Source: Empedobacter falsenii (GTDB taxonomy: Bacteria > Bacteroidota > Bacteroidia > Flavobacteriales > Weeksellaceae). From it: a stretch of DNA of 64,000 nucleotides. The notes under the pieces were generated by a model. That model made no database searches. It was given only the letters and a program-made list of their open reading frames with translations, and was not told where the DNA came from. Below, in pieces: positions 45,671 to 55,103 of the stretch; within the stretch, counting starts at the first letter, position 1, and every line of letters starts with the position of its first letter. The stretch covers positions 16,302 to 80,301 of the forward strand of contig NZ_JAAGKM010000010.1 in NCBI RefSeq assembly GCF_019308355.1, read 5' to 3'. The position numbers were made by a program, and so were the translations under genes.

Positions 45671-46546
45671 ATGGCAAAAGTTAAAGTTGGAATGGTACAA
45701 ATGACTTGTACTAATAACAAACAAGAAAATTTAAACAAAGCAATAGAGCAAGTAAAAGTAGCAGCTGCAAAAGGCGCTCAAATTGTGTGTTTGCAAGAAT
45801 TGTTTACCTCATTATATTTCTGTGACGTAGAAGATTACGATAATTTCGACTTAGCAGAAGCAATTCCTGGACCATCAACAGATGCGTTATCAGTTGTAGC
45901 TAAAGAATTGGGAGTGGTAATTATCGCTTCATTATTCGAAAAACGTGCGCAAGGTTTATATCACAATACAACCGCTATTTTAGATGCTGATGGACAATAT
46001 TTAGGAAAATATCGCAAAATGCATATCCCAGATGATCCTGCGTTTTATGAAAAATTCTATTTTACTCCAGGTGATTTAGGTTACAAAGTTTTTGATACTA
46101 AATTTGGAAAAATTGGAGTGTTAATTTGTTGGGATCAGTGGTATCCAGAAGCTTCTCGTATAACAGCATTGATGGGAGCAGAAATTTTATTTTATCCTAC
46201 TGCGATTGGTTGGGATACGACGCAAGACGAAGAAACAAATCAAGATCAATACAATGCTTGGCAAACAATTCAGCGTTCACATGCGGTTGCGAATGGAGTT
46301 CCGGTTATTTCTGTAAATCGTGTTGGTTTTGAGCAAGATGGAGCAATGAAGTTCTGGGGAGGCTCTTTTGCGACAAATGCGCAGGGAAAATTGTTGTACT
46401 TAGCAACGCATGATAAAGAGGAAACAGAAGTGGTTGAATTGGATTTGAACGAATCTGATTTCTTCCGTAAACACTGGCCTTTCTTAAGAGATCGCCGCAT
46501 CGATTCTTATCAACCAATTACAAAACGTTTTATAGACGAGGATTAA
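45671..46546 (+). CDS. aguB: N-carbamoylputrescine amidase
   Basis: 291-residue nitrilase-superfamily enzyme that hydrolyses N-carbamoylputrescine to putrescine, CO2 and ammonia, the last step of agmatine use. The catalytic triad is visible: E43 (CLQELFTS), K116 (YRKMHIPDD) and C153 (LICWDQWYPEA). DDPAFYEKFYFTPGD and the length fit AguB rather than other nitrilases. The partner agmatine deiminase is two genes downstream, which supports the call. Its TAA overlaps the ATG of the metallo-beta-lactamase gene. Confidence 0.95.
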   Translation: MAKVKVGMVQMTCTNNKQENLNKAIEQVKVAAAKGAQIVCLQELFTSLYFCDVEDYDNFDLAEAIPGPSTDALSVVAKELGVVIIASLFEKRAQGLYHNTTAILDADGQYLGKYRKMHIPDDPAFYEKFYFTPGDLGYKVFDTKFGKIGVLICWDQWYPEASRITALMGAEILFYPTAIGWDTTQDEETNQDQYNAWQTIQRSHAVANGVPVISVNRVGFEQDGAMKFWGGSFATNAQGKLLYLATHDKEETEVVELDLNESDFFRKHWPFLRDRRIDSYQPITKRFIDED

Positions 46547-47253
46547 TGAAGAAATTATTTTCACTTATAGCATTGATAGGAAGTTTTGCATTTGGTCAAA
46601 TAAAACCAATTCAGATTGATCCGATTAATAACAATTTATTTGTTTATCAAACATTCAATTCGTTTAATGGTGTTGAGTATAATGCAAATGGAATGTATTT
46701 GGTAACGAATAAAGGAATCGTTTTGTTTGATGTTCCTTGGCAGAAATCGCAATATCAAGAATTAAATGATATGTTGCAAGAAAAGTATAATTTGCCAGTT
46801 ATCGCTGTGTTTGCAACACATTCGCATGATGATAGAGCAGGAGATTTAAGTTTTTATAATGATTTGAATATTCCTACTTATGCAACTTCTTTAACCAATT
46901 CTAAATTAAAAAAAGAAGGAAAAGCGACTTCGAAATTTGAGATTGAATTAGGAAAAACATACAAATTTGGTAATGAAAAATTTGTTGTTGAATATTTTGG
47001 TGAAGGACATACTTCTGATAATGTTGTGGTTTGGTTTCCAAAATATAAAGTGCTGAATGGAGGTTGTTTGATAAAAGGTGCTGACGCTGTAAATTTAGGT
47101 TACACAGGTGAAGCAAATGTTACTGAATGGCCAAAAACAGTACAGAAATTAGTTACAAAACATCCAAAAATTAAACAAGTTATTCCAGGTCATGATAATT
47201 GGAAAGTTACTGGACATATCGAAAATACGTTTAAACTTTTAGAAAAGAAATAA
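46546..47253 (+). CDS. Subclass B1 metallo-beta-lactamase, EBR-like
   Basis: 235-residue exported zinc beta-lactamase (signal ending FAFGQ). All B1 ligands are present: H92, H94 and H155 for zinc 1 (HSHDD, GEGHTSDN), and D96, C174 and H216 for zinc 2 (NGGCLIKG, IPGHDNW). K178 in the CLIKG segment is the usual substrate-carboxylate-binding Lys. Overall it resembles the EBR enzymes described from Empedobacter and the related CGB/IND/BlaB group, which hydrolyse most beta-lactams including carbapenems. The ATG overlaps the aguB stop (TAATG), and aguA starts 2 bp after its stop, so it is an internal gene of the polyamine operon. I leave the symbol empty because the allele cannot be fixed by eye. 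Confidence 0.93.
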   Translation: MKKLFSLIALIGSFAFGQIKPIQIDPINNNLFVYQTFNSFNGVEYNANGMYLVTNKGIVLFDVPWQKSQYQELNDMLQEKYNLPVIAVFATHSHDDRAGDLSFYNDLNIPTYATSLTNSKLKKEGKATSKFEIELGKTYKFGNEKFVVEYFGEGHTSDNVVVWFPKYKVLNGGCLIKGADAVNLGYTGEANVTEWPKTVQKLVTKHPKIKQVIPGHDNWKVTGHIENTFKLLEKK

Positions 47254-47255
47254 AA

Positions 47256-48317
47256 TTGAACACTATAGATACATCAAAATTCCCAAAAGATTTAGGATAT
47301 AGATTTCCTGCCGAATGGGAAGAACACGAAGCAACATGGTTGTCTTGGCCGCACAAAGAAGAATCTTGGCCAGATCGTATTCAGTTAATTTATCCAGCTT
47401 ATGCTGAATTTATTGCTGAATTATCGAAAGGTGAAAAGGTTCGTATTAATGTGAAAGATGAAGAAATGAAAGTGTTTGCGTTGTCTTTTATCGAAAAAAC
47501 GGATGCAGATTTGTCACAAGTTGAGTTTTATTTTAATGAAACAAATGATGCATGGTGTCGCGATCATGGTCCTGCATTTTTATTGAATAAAAACAATCCT
47601 GATAACCCAAAAGTTATTGTTGATTGGGGATTCAATGCGTGGGGAGGAAAATATCCACCTTTCGAAAATGATGATGTTGTGCCAACAAGAATTGGTGCAG
47701 AATTTAATCTTCCTGTTTTTCATCCTGGAATTATTATGGAAGGAGGTTCGGTCGAATTTAATGGAAAAGATACGTTGATGACATCAAAATCTTGTTTACT
47801 GAATGAAAATCGTAATCCAGATTATTCGCAAGAACAAATCGAAGAATTTTTAAGAAATTATTACGGAGTTTCGCAAATTCTATGGGTAGAAGACGGAATT
47901 GTTGGTGATGATACGGATGGACACATTGATGATACAATTCGTTTTGTAAATGAAGATACAGTTTTGACGGTTGTTGAAACAGATGAATCGGATGATAACT
48001 ACGAATTGTTGCAAGTGAATCTTCGCCAATTGCAAGAAATGAAATTACGAGATGGACGTCCATTAAACATTATTGAATTGCCAATGCCGGATGCGGTTTA
48101 TTGCGAAGGTGAGCGTTTACCTGCTTCTTATGCGAATTTTTATATTGCGAATAAATCTGTCATTGTACCAACTTATCGTTGTGCAAAAGATGCAATTGCT
48201 TTGGATATTATTCAGAAATGTTTCCCCGATCGTAAAGTTGTAGGAATAGATTCTACAGATATTATTTGGGGACTAGGATCTTTCCATTGTTTGAGTCAAC
48301 AAGAACCTAAGATTTAG
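47256..48317 (+). CDS. aguA: Agmatine deiminase
   Basis: 353-residue pentein-fold enzyme that converts agmatine to N-carbamoylputrescine and ammonia. FPAEWEEHEATWLSWP is the typical start. NDAWCRDHGPAF, GGSVEFNG, GDDTDGHIDDTIRF and the catalytic Cys (C345 in GLGSFHCLSQQEP) mark the active site. The start codon must be TTG at 47256, 2 bp after the beta-lactamase stop, because the conserved N-terminus begins within 12 residues and no ATG fits. The next enzyme of the pathway (AguB) is encoded at the head of the operon. Confidence 0.95.
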   Translation: MNTIDTSKFPKDLGYRFPAEWEEHEATWLSWPHKEESWPDRIQLIYPAYAEFIAELSKGEKVRINVKDEEMKVFALSFIEKTDADLSQVEFYFNETNDAWCRDHGPAFLLNKNNPDNPKVIVDWGFNAWGGKYPPFENDDVVPTRIGAEFNLPVFHPGIIMEGGSVEFNGKDTLMTSKSCLLNENRNPDYSQEQIEEFLRNYYGVSQILWVEDGIVGDDTDGHIDDTIRFVNEDTVLTVVETDESDDNYELLQVNLRQLQEMKLRDGRPLNIIELPMPDAVYCEGERLPASYANFYIANKSVIVPTYRCAKDAIALDIIQKCFPDRKVVGIDSTDIIWGLGSFHCLSQQEPKI

Positions 48318-48328
48318 TTTTTAAAATA

Positions 48329-48369
48329 CAAAAATACCCCTCTTCAAAATTTCTTGTTGAGGGGTATTG
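48329..48369. terminator. Bidirectional terminator between aguA and the pectin operon
   Basis: A 10-bp stem AATACCCCTC / GAGGGGTATT with a 16-base loop. The minus strand has a T-run after it, so it serves at least the pectin operon and probably both. Confidence 0.85.
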
Positions 48370-48391
48370 ATTTAGAATGAAAACTAAAAAC

Positions 48392-49132
48392 TTATTTTTT
48401 AATATATTTCTCTAAGCCGATATTTAGTATGATCAGTTCTTTAACAGCTAATTTCGAAACTTCTTCGGCTCCAAGTTTTGATAGATGAGTATCATCGTTT
48501 TTGCCTTTTGGATAATAATCAATTTCATTTGGTTGATAATGTAAATGCAATTTTTTAGAGTTTCCTGGACCATATTTTATTTCCAATTTCTCTGTCAAAT
48601 ATTGCATATCAACAAACGGAACATCCAAATCTTTTGCAACACTTCTCACAATCAAAGGATATAAACCGTGAGTGTCAACCAAAACGCCTTTTTCATTAAA
48701 ATTTCGACGAACAATAGAAGTCATTAAAATCGGAATAGCACCTTTTGCTCGTGCTTCTGTAATGTATTGTTCCAAATTTGCGCGATATTGAGTAACAGGA
48801 TTTGTGTAACGAACAGAATCTTCAATCTTTTGATCGTTATGTCCAAATTGAATGATTACATAATCCCCTTTTTTCAATTGATTCTGAACTTTTTTCCATC
48901 TTCCTTCTGCTCTAAAACTTTTAGAACTTTTTCCATTTGTTGCATGATTCTGAATTTCTAAATCAGAATTCATTAATTCAGGCAAAAGTTGTCCCCAACC
49001 ATGTTCGGGATTTTTAGTTGGATTTTCTTTATTCGCCATTGTCGAATCTCCAACAAGGAATAAGGTTCTTTTTTGTGCGAATGATATGCTAAAAAACAAG
49101 CATAAAATAGTTGATAAAATTATTTTTTTCAT
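48392..49132 (-). CDS. Rhamnogalacturonan acetylesterase (CE12, SGNH fold)
   Basis: 246 residues from ATG 49132; this start is chosen over 49159 because MKKIILSTILCLFFSISFAQ is a clean signal peptide. SGNH-hydrolase blocks of CE12: LVGDSTMAN (catalytic Ser), NHATNGKSSKSF (Gly), IQFGHNDQK (Asn) and DDTHLSKLGAEE (Asp-His pair). It removes acetyl groups from galacturonic acid in rhamnogalacturonan I. It is the last gene of the pectin operon and starts 1 bp after the CE8 stop. A second CE12 gene lies at 52658-53470. Confidence 0.92.
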   Translation of the reverse strand: MKKIILSTILCLFFSISFAQKRTLFLVGDSTMANKENPTKNPEHGWGQLLPELMNSDLEIQNHATNGKSSKSFRAEGRWKKVQNQLKKGDYVIIQFGHNDQKIEDSVRYTNPVTQYRANLEQYITEARAKGAIPILMTSIVRRNFNEKGVLVDTHGLYPLIVRSVAKDLDVPFVDMQYLTEKLEIKYGPGNSKKLHLHYQPNEIDYYPKGKNDDTHLSKLGAEEVSKLAVKELIILNIGLEKYIKK

Positions 49133-49133
49133 G

Positions 49134-50108
49134 TTAATTTTGTTTAGGATTCCATCCATTAAAAATATTCTCGATAGTATATTTTTGTATTTCTTTTTCG
49201 GTTAATTGATGCGACCAATTTGCTCTTTTTTGAGGATTATTTCCTAAACCTTTATTTTTGTATTCTGCATAATAAGCCGTTTTTTCTTTATCTGGAAACA
49301 TTGCATCACCTTTCCATTCGTTCCAACCAATAGGAAGAATATGTTTTCCCATTTCGGTGTGTATAAAAACTGTTTTGGCAAAAGGGCGCCAAGGTCTTCC
49401 TAAATAAACTTTTGTCAAATTGTTTTCTGCAATAAGGCTACAATCGAAAAATACATAACCAAATTCTCGTTCTTGATGTGTTGCTGCCGCTGTAATATAA
49501 GAATTAGCCAAACTTTTTATGGTACATTGCTCAAAAACGGCAATTGCTTCACCAAAAATAAAATCTGTCGTTCCTTCGATATAACAATTTTGATAATATT
49601 GACGACTTCTATTTGTGGCAGTATACAATGTATCTTGACATCCTAATAATCGAATATTTTTTGCCACAAATTTATCGCCTTCCACATGCAACGCAACAGC
49701 TTGTCCTTGGTTACAACTTTCGTTTTGTATCGTAAGATTTTCTAATTGTATATCATCTGCTTCAACCAAAAAAGTGTAAGAACTATAAGTTGTCATTTTT
49801 TGATTGGTTAAACCATCTATTTTTCCAGAAAAATCATTATTCGTGATAATGGTTTTTTCCGAATCTTCACCTTTTATCTTTATTTTATGTTTCCAAGAAG
49901 GAATTCTAATTTTTTCGTGATAAACGCCATTTTTAACAACAATCAAAGCTTGATCTGGTCCTAAATCTCTCAACGAATTAATCGCTTCTTGAATAGATGT
50001 AAAATCTGCTTGTTGATCTTTTGCAACAGTAATTGTTTTGTATTGAGCATTTACATTAGTATAGATGAAATGTAAACAAACTATAAAAATGAATTGAATG
50101 ATTTTCAT
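49134..50108 (-). CDS. Pectinesterase (CE8)
   Basis: 324-residue secreted pectin methylesterase with a right-handed beta-helix. Active-site blocks: GQAVALHVEGD, GCQDTLYTATNRSRQYY (first Asp, near 157), GTTDFIFGEA (second Asp, near 179) and YLGRPWRPFAKTVF (Arg, near 236). It releases methanol from methyl-esterified homogalacturonan and makes it open to lyases and polygalacturonases. It resembles the C-terminal half of the PL1-CE8 fusion in the same operon, so one may derive from the other. It overlaps the esterase gene upstream by 4 bp (ATGA). Confidence 0.95.
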   Translation of the reverse strand: MKIIQFIFIVCLHFIYTNVNAQYKTITVAKDQQADFTSIQEAINSLRDLGPDQALIVVKNGVYHEKIRIPSWKHKIKIKGEDSEKTIITNNDFSGKIDGLTNQKMTTYSSYTFLVEADDIQLENLTIQNESCNQGQAVALHVEGDKFVAKNIRLLGCQDTLYTATNRSRQYYQNCYIEGTTDFIFGEAIAVFEQCTIKSLANSYITAAATHQEREFGYVFFDCSLIAENNLTKVYLGRPWRPFAKTVFIHTEMGKHILPIGWNEWKGDAMFPDKEKTAYYAEYKNKGLGNNPQKRANWSHQLTEKEIQKYTIENIFNGWNPKQN

Positions 50109-51007
50109 TTGTTAAATCGTTTCGTTAAAAAATCAATAATGTAGTCTTTCGTTTCATCAAACCAAGGATTCATCAACCAAAAAGAATGAGGCGAATTCTT
50201 AATTTCGTATGCTTCATTTAGAATATGATAATCGCTTAATTTTTTCATCATATCATCTCTACCAGCTCGAAATCTCGGTTGCGAACTATTGATAAATAGA
50301 GTAGGAGGCGTTTTAGAAGTAACATATTCTAAAGGCGAAGCTTCTTTCCAAAGTTCAAAATTATCTTGTTTCGTATAACCGAAAAAATAACTGGCATAAG
50401 TACCTTCTTCAGCTTCGGGATGAATAAAAGAAACAATTCCATCAATATTGATAATTGCAGCAATTTTCTTTGATTTTACGCCGTAAAGTGTTGCCAATTG
50501 AGCACCTGCAGAAGCGCCAAGAATAACGATTTTCGATTGATCGAGTTTGTGTTTTTTACGATTCTTTCTCAAATAATTAACCGCATCATCCATATCTTCT
50601 AAAGGAGCTGGATATTTTGCAGCATCACTTAATCTATAATTTATCGCCATCGTTACAAAACCAGCTGAAGCCAACGTTTGAGCCATTGGTTTTTGATTTT
50701 CTTTGCTACCCGAAATCCAACCTCCACCATGTACAAGAACAATTGCTATAGAGGATTTAGTTTGATTTTTTGGTTGATAAATATCTGCTTTTAATTGATG
50801 TTTTTCTTGATAAATTATATCTTCAAACGCATTAATGTTTTCAAAGTTTTTAGAAGAAATCGGCGTAATAAAAGGGTAATTTTTCTTTAATTTTTTGTAA
50901 GTCGTTTCGATTGTATAAGGCGAAGCCTTCGGTCTCTCAACTTGACCGAAGGCTATCACCAAATGCATCATAAAAACAAACAAAATCTTTTTAATTGATA
51001 ACTGCAT
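50105..51007 (-). CDS. Alpha/beta-hydrolase esterase of the pectin operon
   Basis: 300-residue secreted alpha/beta hydrolase with a signal peptide. HGGGWISGSKENQKPMA gives the oxyanion hole, GASAGAQLA the nucleophile elbow (GxSxG), and NSPHSFWLMNPW a likely catalytic His. This is the BD-FAE/carboxylesterase-like layout. In this operon it is most likely an acetyl or other ester hydrolase acting on pectin side groups, but the ester bond is inferred. It overlaps GH28 by 17 bp upstream and CE8 by 4 bp downstream. Confidence 0.87.
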   Translation of the reverse strand: MQLSIKKILFVFMMHLVIAFGQVERPKASPYTIETTYKKLKKNYPFITPISSKNFENINAFEDIIYQEKHQLKADIYQPKNQTKSSIAIVLVHGGGWISGSKENQKPMAQTLASAGFVTMAINYRLSDAAKYPAPLEDMDDAVNYLRKNRKKHKLDQSKIVILGASAGAQLATLYGVKSKKIAAIINIDGIVSFIHPEAEEGTYASYFFGYTKQDNFELWKEASPLEYVTSKTPPTLFINSSQPRFRAGRDDMMKKLSDYHILNEAYEIKNSPHSFWLMNPWFDETKDYIIDFLTKRFNK

Positions 51008-52658
51008 TCTTTTTAACTTCTTTAGAACTTGTTACATTCTTCTTATCAAATGCTTTTGGTAACTTGATTTTATCAGATTCATTACCAATAATCTTAATTT
51101 CTGGAGTTGTAGCTGACTTGAATTCAGTAGTGCTTAAATCAACATTTTTACTGTTAAAAATTGTGACCGCTTTTCCCTCTTTGTAATTGAATTTTATATT
51201 TTTCAGTTGAATTCCATCAGCGTCAATAATACTTAAAGCTTTTTTCGTGTCGAAAGTTGAATTTTCAACCACAATATTTTTAATATTCATTTCTGCAAGT
51301 CCCATGATAAACAAAGCTTCGTGAGAACTTACAACATTAATATTTTTGAAAAATATATTTCGAATTGTTGGAGTTTCCTCTGTTACAGGAACTTTTTTAT
51401 CATTTCTTTTTTCGTCATCTGCATTTTGATCATCTTCTACAATCGGAGAATTTCCTTCGTAAAACATGTTAAAACCAATTGCTTGCGCAGGAATATTAAT
51501 CATATCAATATTAGAGATGTAAATATTTTCGATTAATCCACCACGACCACGAGTCGTTTTGAATCTTAAACCAATATCTGTTCCGATAAAAGTTGCACCA
51601 GAAACATGAACATTACGAACACCACCAGACATTTCGCTACCAATCACAAATCCGCCGTGCGCATGATAAACTGTGTTATTTTTGATAATTACATTTTCAG
51701 TAGGAATTCCACGATCGCGACCATCTTTATCTTTTCCAGATTTGATACAAATCGCATCATCACCAACATCAAACGTATTGTTGTAAATCAACACATTTTT
51801 ACAAGATTCTAAATCCAATCCATCTCCATTTTGCGAATACCAAGGATTTCTAACATTCAAATTTCGAATGATAATATTCGAACTCATTAACGGATGAATG
51901 TTCCATGCTGGTGAATTTTGAAACGTTGGACCATCTAAAAGTACACGATCCGAATTAACAATACTAACCATTACTAGACGTAAAAAATCTCTTACTTTAA
52001 TTAGATCTTCTTTGCTAATTTTATCAGGAACATTAAAATTAGAACTGCTGATATAACCTAATTTAGAACCTTCGCTTGGAAACCACGTTTTTTTATCATC
52101 TGATAAAACTCCGCCAGACGCAACTAGATTTTTCCATTGAGAATCTGTCATTTTACCCTTCTTTACAAAACGCCACGCATCACCATTTCCATCGATTGTT
52201 CCATTTCCTGTAATCGCAATATTCTGCGCATTTTTTGTAGAAATAGGAGAAGCAGTACGCGTTGTATTTAATCCTTCGAAGCTTGTTTCAACTAAAGGAT
52301 AATCGTTAAAATCTTTACTAAAAATCAATAAAGCGCCATCTTCTAAATGTAAATTGATATTACTTTTAATTTCGATAGGACCACTCAACCAAATTCCGCG
52401 CGGAATAACAACTTTTCCTCCACCTTTTGCACTTGTTTCTGAAATAGCTTTGTTGATTGCTTTTGTATTTTTGAAAATTCCGTCTGATTTTGCACCATAT
52501 TGAGCAATTGAAACAACACGATTTGGAAACGAAGTTTCTTTTACTTTAGGCATATTAAACTCAATATCCTTGTAAATATTCTCATCAACTTGAGCTGATA
52601 AATGAGAAGAACAAACAACCGCTAACGCAACTGTAAGTAGTTTTATGTATTTTTTCAT
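50991..52658 (-). CDS. Polygalacturonase (GH28)
   Basis: 555-residue secreted GH28 beta-helix hydrolase. RVVSIAQYGAKSDGIFKNTKAINKAI is the usual N-terminal block. Catalytic aspartates lie in NGDGLDLESC (near 273) and VGDDAICIKSGKD (near 298), a His in HAHGGFVIGSEMSGG (near 334), and RFKTTRGRGG provides the RxK pair. The segment reads AHGG where many members have GHGG, a small variation. It cleaves alpha-1,4-galacturonan, probably in exo mode given the Bacteroidota subfamily. A polar, Lys-rich 30-residue tail follows the helix. Confidence 0.94.
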   Translation of the reverse strand: MKKYIKLLTVALAVVCSSHLSAQVDENIYKDIEFNMPKVKETSFPNRVVSIAQYGAKSDGIFKNTKAINKAISETSAKGGGKVVIPRGIWLSGPIEIKSNINLHLEDGALLIFSKDFNDYPLVETSFEGLNTTRTASPISTKNAQNIAITGNGTIDGNGDAWRFVKKGKMTDSQWKNLVASGGVLSDDKKTWFPSEGSKLGYISSSNFNVPDKISKEDLIKVRDFLRLVMVSIVNSDRVLLDGPTFQNSPAWNIHPLMSSNIIIRNLNVRNPWYSQNGDGLDLESCKNVLIYNNTFDVGDDAICIKSGKDKDGRDRGIPTENVIIKNNTVYHAHGGFVIGSEMSGGVRNVHVSGATFIGTDIGLRFKTTRGRGGLIENIYISNIDMINIPAQAIGFNMFYEGNSPIVEDDQNADDEKRNDKKVPVTEETPTIRNIFFKNINVVSSHEALFIMGLAEMNIKNIVVENSTFDTKKALSIIDADGIQLKNIKFNYKEGKAVTIFNSKNVDLSTTEFKSATTPEIKIIGNESDKIKLPKAFDKKNVTSSKEVKKNAVIN

Positions 52659-53470
52659 TATTTAATGGTTTTGTTTTGAATGATATTTTTGAATTCTTTG
52701 AAAACAATTGATGCGACAGCTTTTGCGCCTGCAATTTGAAAATGTGTATTATCTTTTTGTCCATTTGGATAAGCATCGTACAAATTCGCTTCAAAATTCA
52801 TGAAATAGGTTTTTGTCACATATTCTTGTCCTTTTTGGTTAAAAAAATCCATCGATAATTGATTCAAATCTAAGAATGGAACATTTTTTTCTTTTGCAAT
52901 TTCTTTAGCGACAAATGGATATTCGCCATGTACATTTTCTAGTTTTCCATTTTTCCATGGATAATTTCTCGCAACAGGACTTAGAATAATCGGAATTGCA
53001 CCTTTTTCTCTTGTTTGATCCACATATAATCTCAAAAATTCTTTGTAACCTTCTAAATTTACAAATCGTTCTGGTTTATCTTCGGCGGCATCATTATGTC
53101 CAAATTGAATCAATACATAATCACCTTTTTTTAGTTGAGAATAAACCTCTCGCCATCTACCTTCTTGAAAAAAAGTACGCGTACTTCGACCACCTTTTGC
53201 TTTATCCTTGACGATGATATGTTTATTGGCTAAATGTTTCACATCTTGTACATTATCTTTTACAAAAAATGGTTGAAATTCTTGTCCCCAACCAGCAATT
53301 GGATATCTGTTTTTCATATAGTTTTTGCCCGGATCATAATCGTCTGTATAATCTGCAACAGTTGAATCTCCGATTAAGAAAATGATGATTGATTTTCCTT
53401 TTTGTGCATGACAAAAATTTGACAAAGTAACGAAGCAAATTAAAGCATATAAAAATTGTTTTGTCTTCAT
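52658..53470 (-). CDS. Rhamnogalacturonan acetylesterase (CE12), second copy
   Basis: 270-residue secreted SGNH hydrolase. Blocks: FLIGDSTVADYTDDYD (catalytic Ser), KGGRSTRTF, IQFGHNDAAED (Asn) and KDNTHFQIAGAKAVA (Asp-His). The longer loop after the Ser motif (DPGKNYMKNRYPIAGWGQEF) separates it from the terminal CE12 of the operon, so the two may prefer different acetylated positions or chain lengths. Its start and stop each touch the neighbouring genes (TAATG-type overlaps), which shows tight coupling with GH43 and GH28. Confidence 0.93.
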   Translation of the reverse strand: MKTKQFLYALICFVTLSNFCHAQKGKSIIIFLIGDSTVADYTDDYDPGKNYMKNRYPIAGWGQEFQPFFVKDNVQDVKHLANKHIIVKDKAKGGRSTRTFFQEGRWREVYSQLKKGDYVLIQFGHNDAAEDKPERFVNLEGYKEFLRLYVDQTREKGAIPIILSPVARNYPWKNGKLENVHGEYPFVAKEIAKEKNVPFLDLNQLSMDFFNQKGQEYVTKTYFMNFEANLYDAYPNGQKDNTHFQIAGAKAVASIVFKEFKNIIQNKTIK

Positions 53471-55098
53471 TATTTCTCGTTTTTATCTATTCTGAACCAA
53501 TCAAAATCAGCATAACCACCACGTTTTGCATCTTGAGAACTTATACTATATACACCAACTTTTGCTCCGATCCATTTTCCTGGTTTAGCTTGAAATGGTT
53601 CTCCGATTGATGTATATTTTTTTCCGTTTTCACTAAAACTAAATTGACAAACTCCGTTAGGTTCGCTCACTCTTACTTTCAAGAAAACTTCATTAGTTCC
53701 TAATTTTACTTCGGATAGAATTTTTTCTGGATTATTTTTCTCTGCTTTTTCTGCACGAATCAATTGTAAATAATAACCATCTTTTTTATTTGTGATAACC
53801 AAAGATTGATAATCTGTTCCCATGATTAATAAACCAGCAGTTTTCCCTTCTGTAGCATCTTCAGGCGTAAGTTTTATTTTTGTTGAAGCTGTGAAATTTG
53901 GTGCAGGAAATTTTTGGGTTAACAAATTAGGAACCGTCCAAAGATTATTCGAATTTTCTGGAACTTTGATAGAGAAAAGACGAAGAAAATTTTGATTTGC
54001 TAATTTACTGTACCAAACAATTGAAGGATTTGCGCTCCATTGCCATTGTAATCCAATATCATTTTCTTTAAATTCATCTGTTTCTGAAGGATTTATAATG
54101 TCAGACTTATTCGAAATTGTAGGTTTTTTATACGTTAAAACTGGTTCTCCAATTCCATTTTTATCTTGATCAACACCAATAAAGGGCCAATCGTTGATCC
54201 ATTTCATTGGTTGAAGATGAACAATTCGTCCATAAGTGTCCGCATCTTGAAAATGATAGAACCAATCTTCTCCATTTTTTGTATCCACCCAAGCACCTTG
54301 ATGAGGTCCATTGACATTGGATTTCCCTTGTTCTAAAACAATTTTTTCATCATAAGGCCCATAAATATTTTTTGAACGTAAAACTAATTGCCAACCAGTA
54401 GCTACTCCACCTGCAGGAGCAAAAATGTAATAATAACCGTTGCGTTTATAGATTTTTGGTCCTTCGACAGTTGGATGATTTTCGTGTCCATCGAAAATGT
54501 GTTTTCCTTTATCTAAGACTTTTGTTCCTTCCGCATTCATTTTTTTGATTGTCAAAATACTTTTTACACCTGCACGACTTCCTGCCCAACCATGTACGAT
54601 ATAGGCATTTCCGTCCTCATCCCAAAACGGACACGTATCAATAATACCTTTTCCTTCTTGAACTAAAATAGGATCTTCCCATTTTCCGAAAGGATTTTGG
54701 GTTTTGACCATGTAAATTCCGAAATCTGGATCGCCCCAATAAATATAATATTCGTTGTTATGAAATCTGATACTCGGCGCCCAAACACCATCACCTCTTT
54801 TTGGCGTACTAAAATGTTTAATAGGAAAAACATCGGGTAGGGCATGATTGACCAATTTCCAATTAATCATATCAGTTGAATGTAAAATTGGTAAACCTGG
54901 CGCTTCATTAAAACTAGAAGCTGTCATAAAAAAATCATCACCGACACGAATTGCATCAGGATCAGAATAATCTGCATATAAAATAGGATTTTTGTACATT
55001 CCGTTTCCTAAATCTGAGACCCAAACATTTGATTTTTGAGCGTGTATTGGCAAGAAATTTAATCCTAATAATGATAGGATAATTAATGTTGATTTCAT
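53470..55098 (-). CDS. GH43 family glycosidase with C-terminal beta-sandwich
   Basis: 542-residue secreted GH43 enzyme (arabinofuranosidase/xylosidase type). The five-bladed propeller spans about 30-310: YADYSDPDAIRVGDDFFM holds the general base Asp, GVWAPSIRFHNNEYYIYWGDPD a second conserved Asp, and HPTVEGPKIYKRNGYYYIF the general acid Glu. The C-terminal ~220 residues form a beta-sandwich common in GH43 subfamilies. In this operon it probably trims arabinose, xylose or galactose side chains of pectin; which sugar cannot be told by eye. Confidence 0.9.
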   Translation of the reverse strand: MKSTLIILSLLGLNFLPIHAQKSNVWVSDLGNGMYKNPILYADYSDPDAIRVGDDFFMTASSFNEAPGLPILHSTDMINWKLVNHALPDVFPIKHFSTPKRGDGVWAPSIRFHNNEYYIYWGDPDFGIYMVKTQNPFGKWEDPILVQEGKGIIDTCPFWDEDGNAYIVHGWAGSRAGVKSILTIKKMNAEGTKVLDKGKHIFDGHENHPTVEGPKIYKRNGYYYIFAPAGGVATGWQLVLRSKNIYGPYDEKIVLEQGKSNVNGPHQGAWVDTKNGEDWFYHFQDADTYGRIVHLQPMKWINDWPFIGVDQDKNGIGEPVLTYKKPTISNKSDIINPSETDEFKENDIGLQWQWSANPSIVWYSKLANQNFLRLFSIKVPENSNNLWTVPNLLTQKFPAPNFTASTKIKLTPEDATEGKTAGLLIMGTDYQSLVITNKKDGYYLQLIRAEKAEKNNPEKILSEVKLGTNEVFLKVRVSEPNGVCQFSFSENGKKYTSIGEPFQAKPGKWIGAKVGVYSISSQDAKRGGYADFDWFRIDKNEK

Positions 55099-55103
55099 GG
55101 CGA

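Noticed and set aside
46546..47253. Alternative reading of the metallo-hydrolase as a glyoxalase II or lactonase-type enzyme
   Set aside because: The zinc 2 site uses D96, C174 and H216, which is the B1 beta-lactamase set. Glyoxalase and lactonase enzymes use an HxHxDH motif and a bridging Asp without the Cys.
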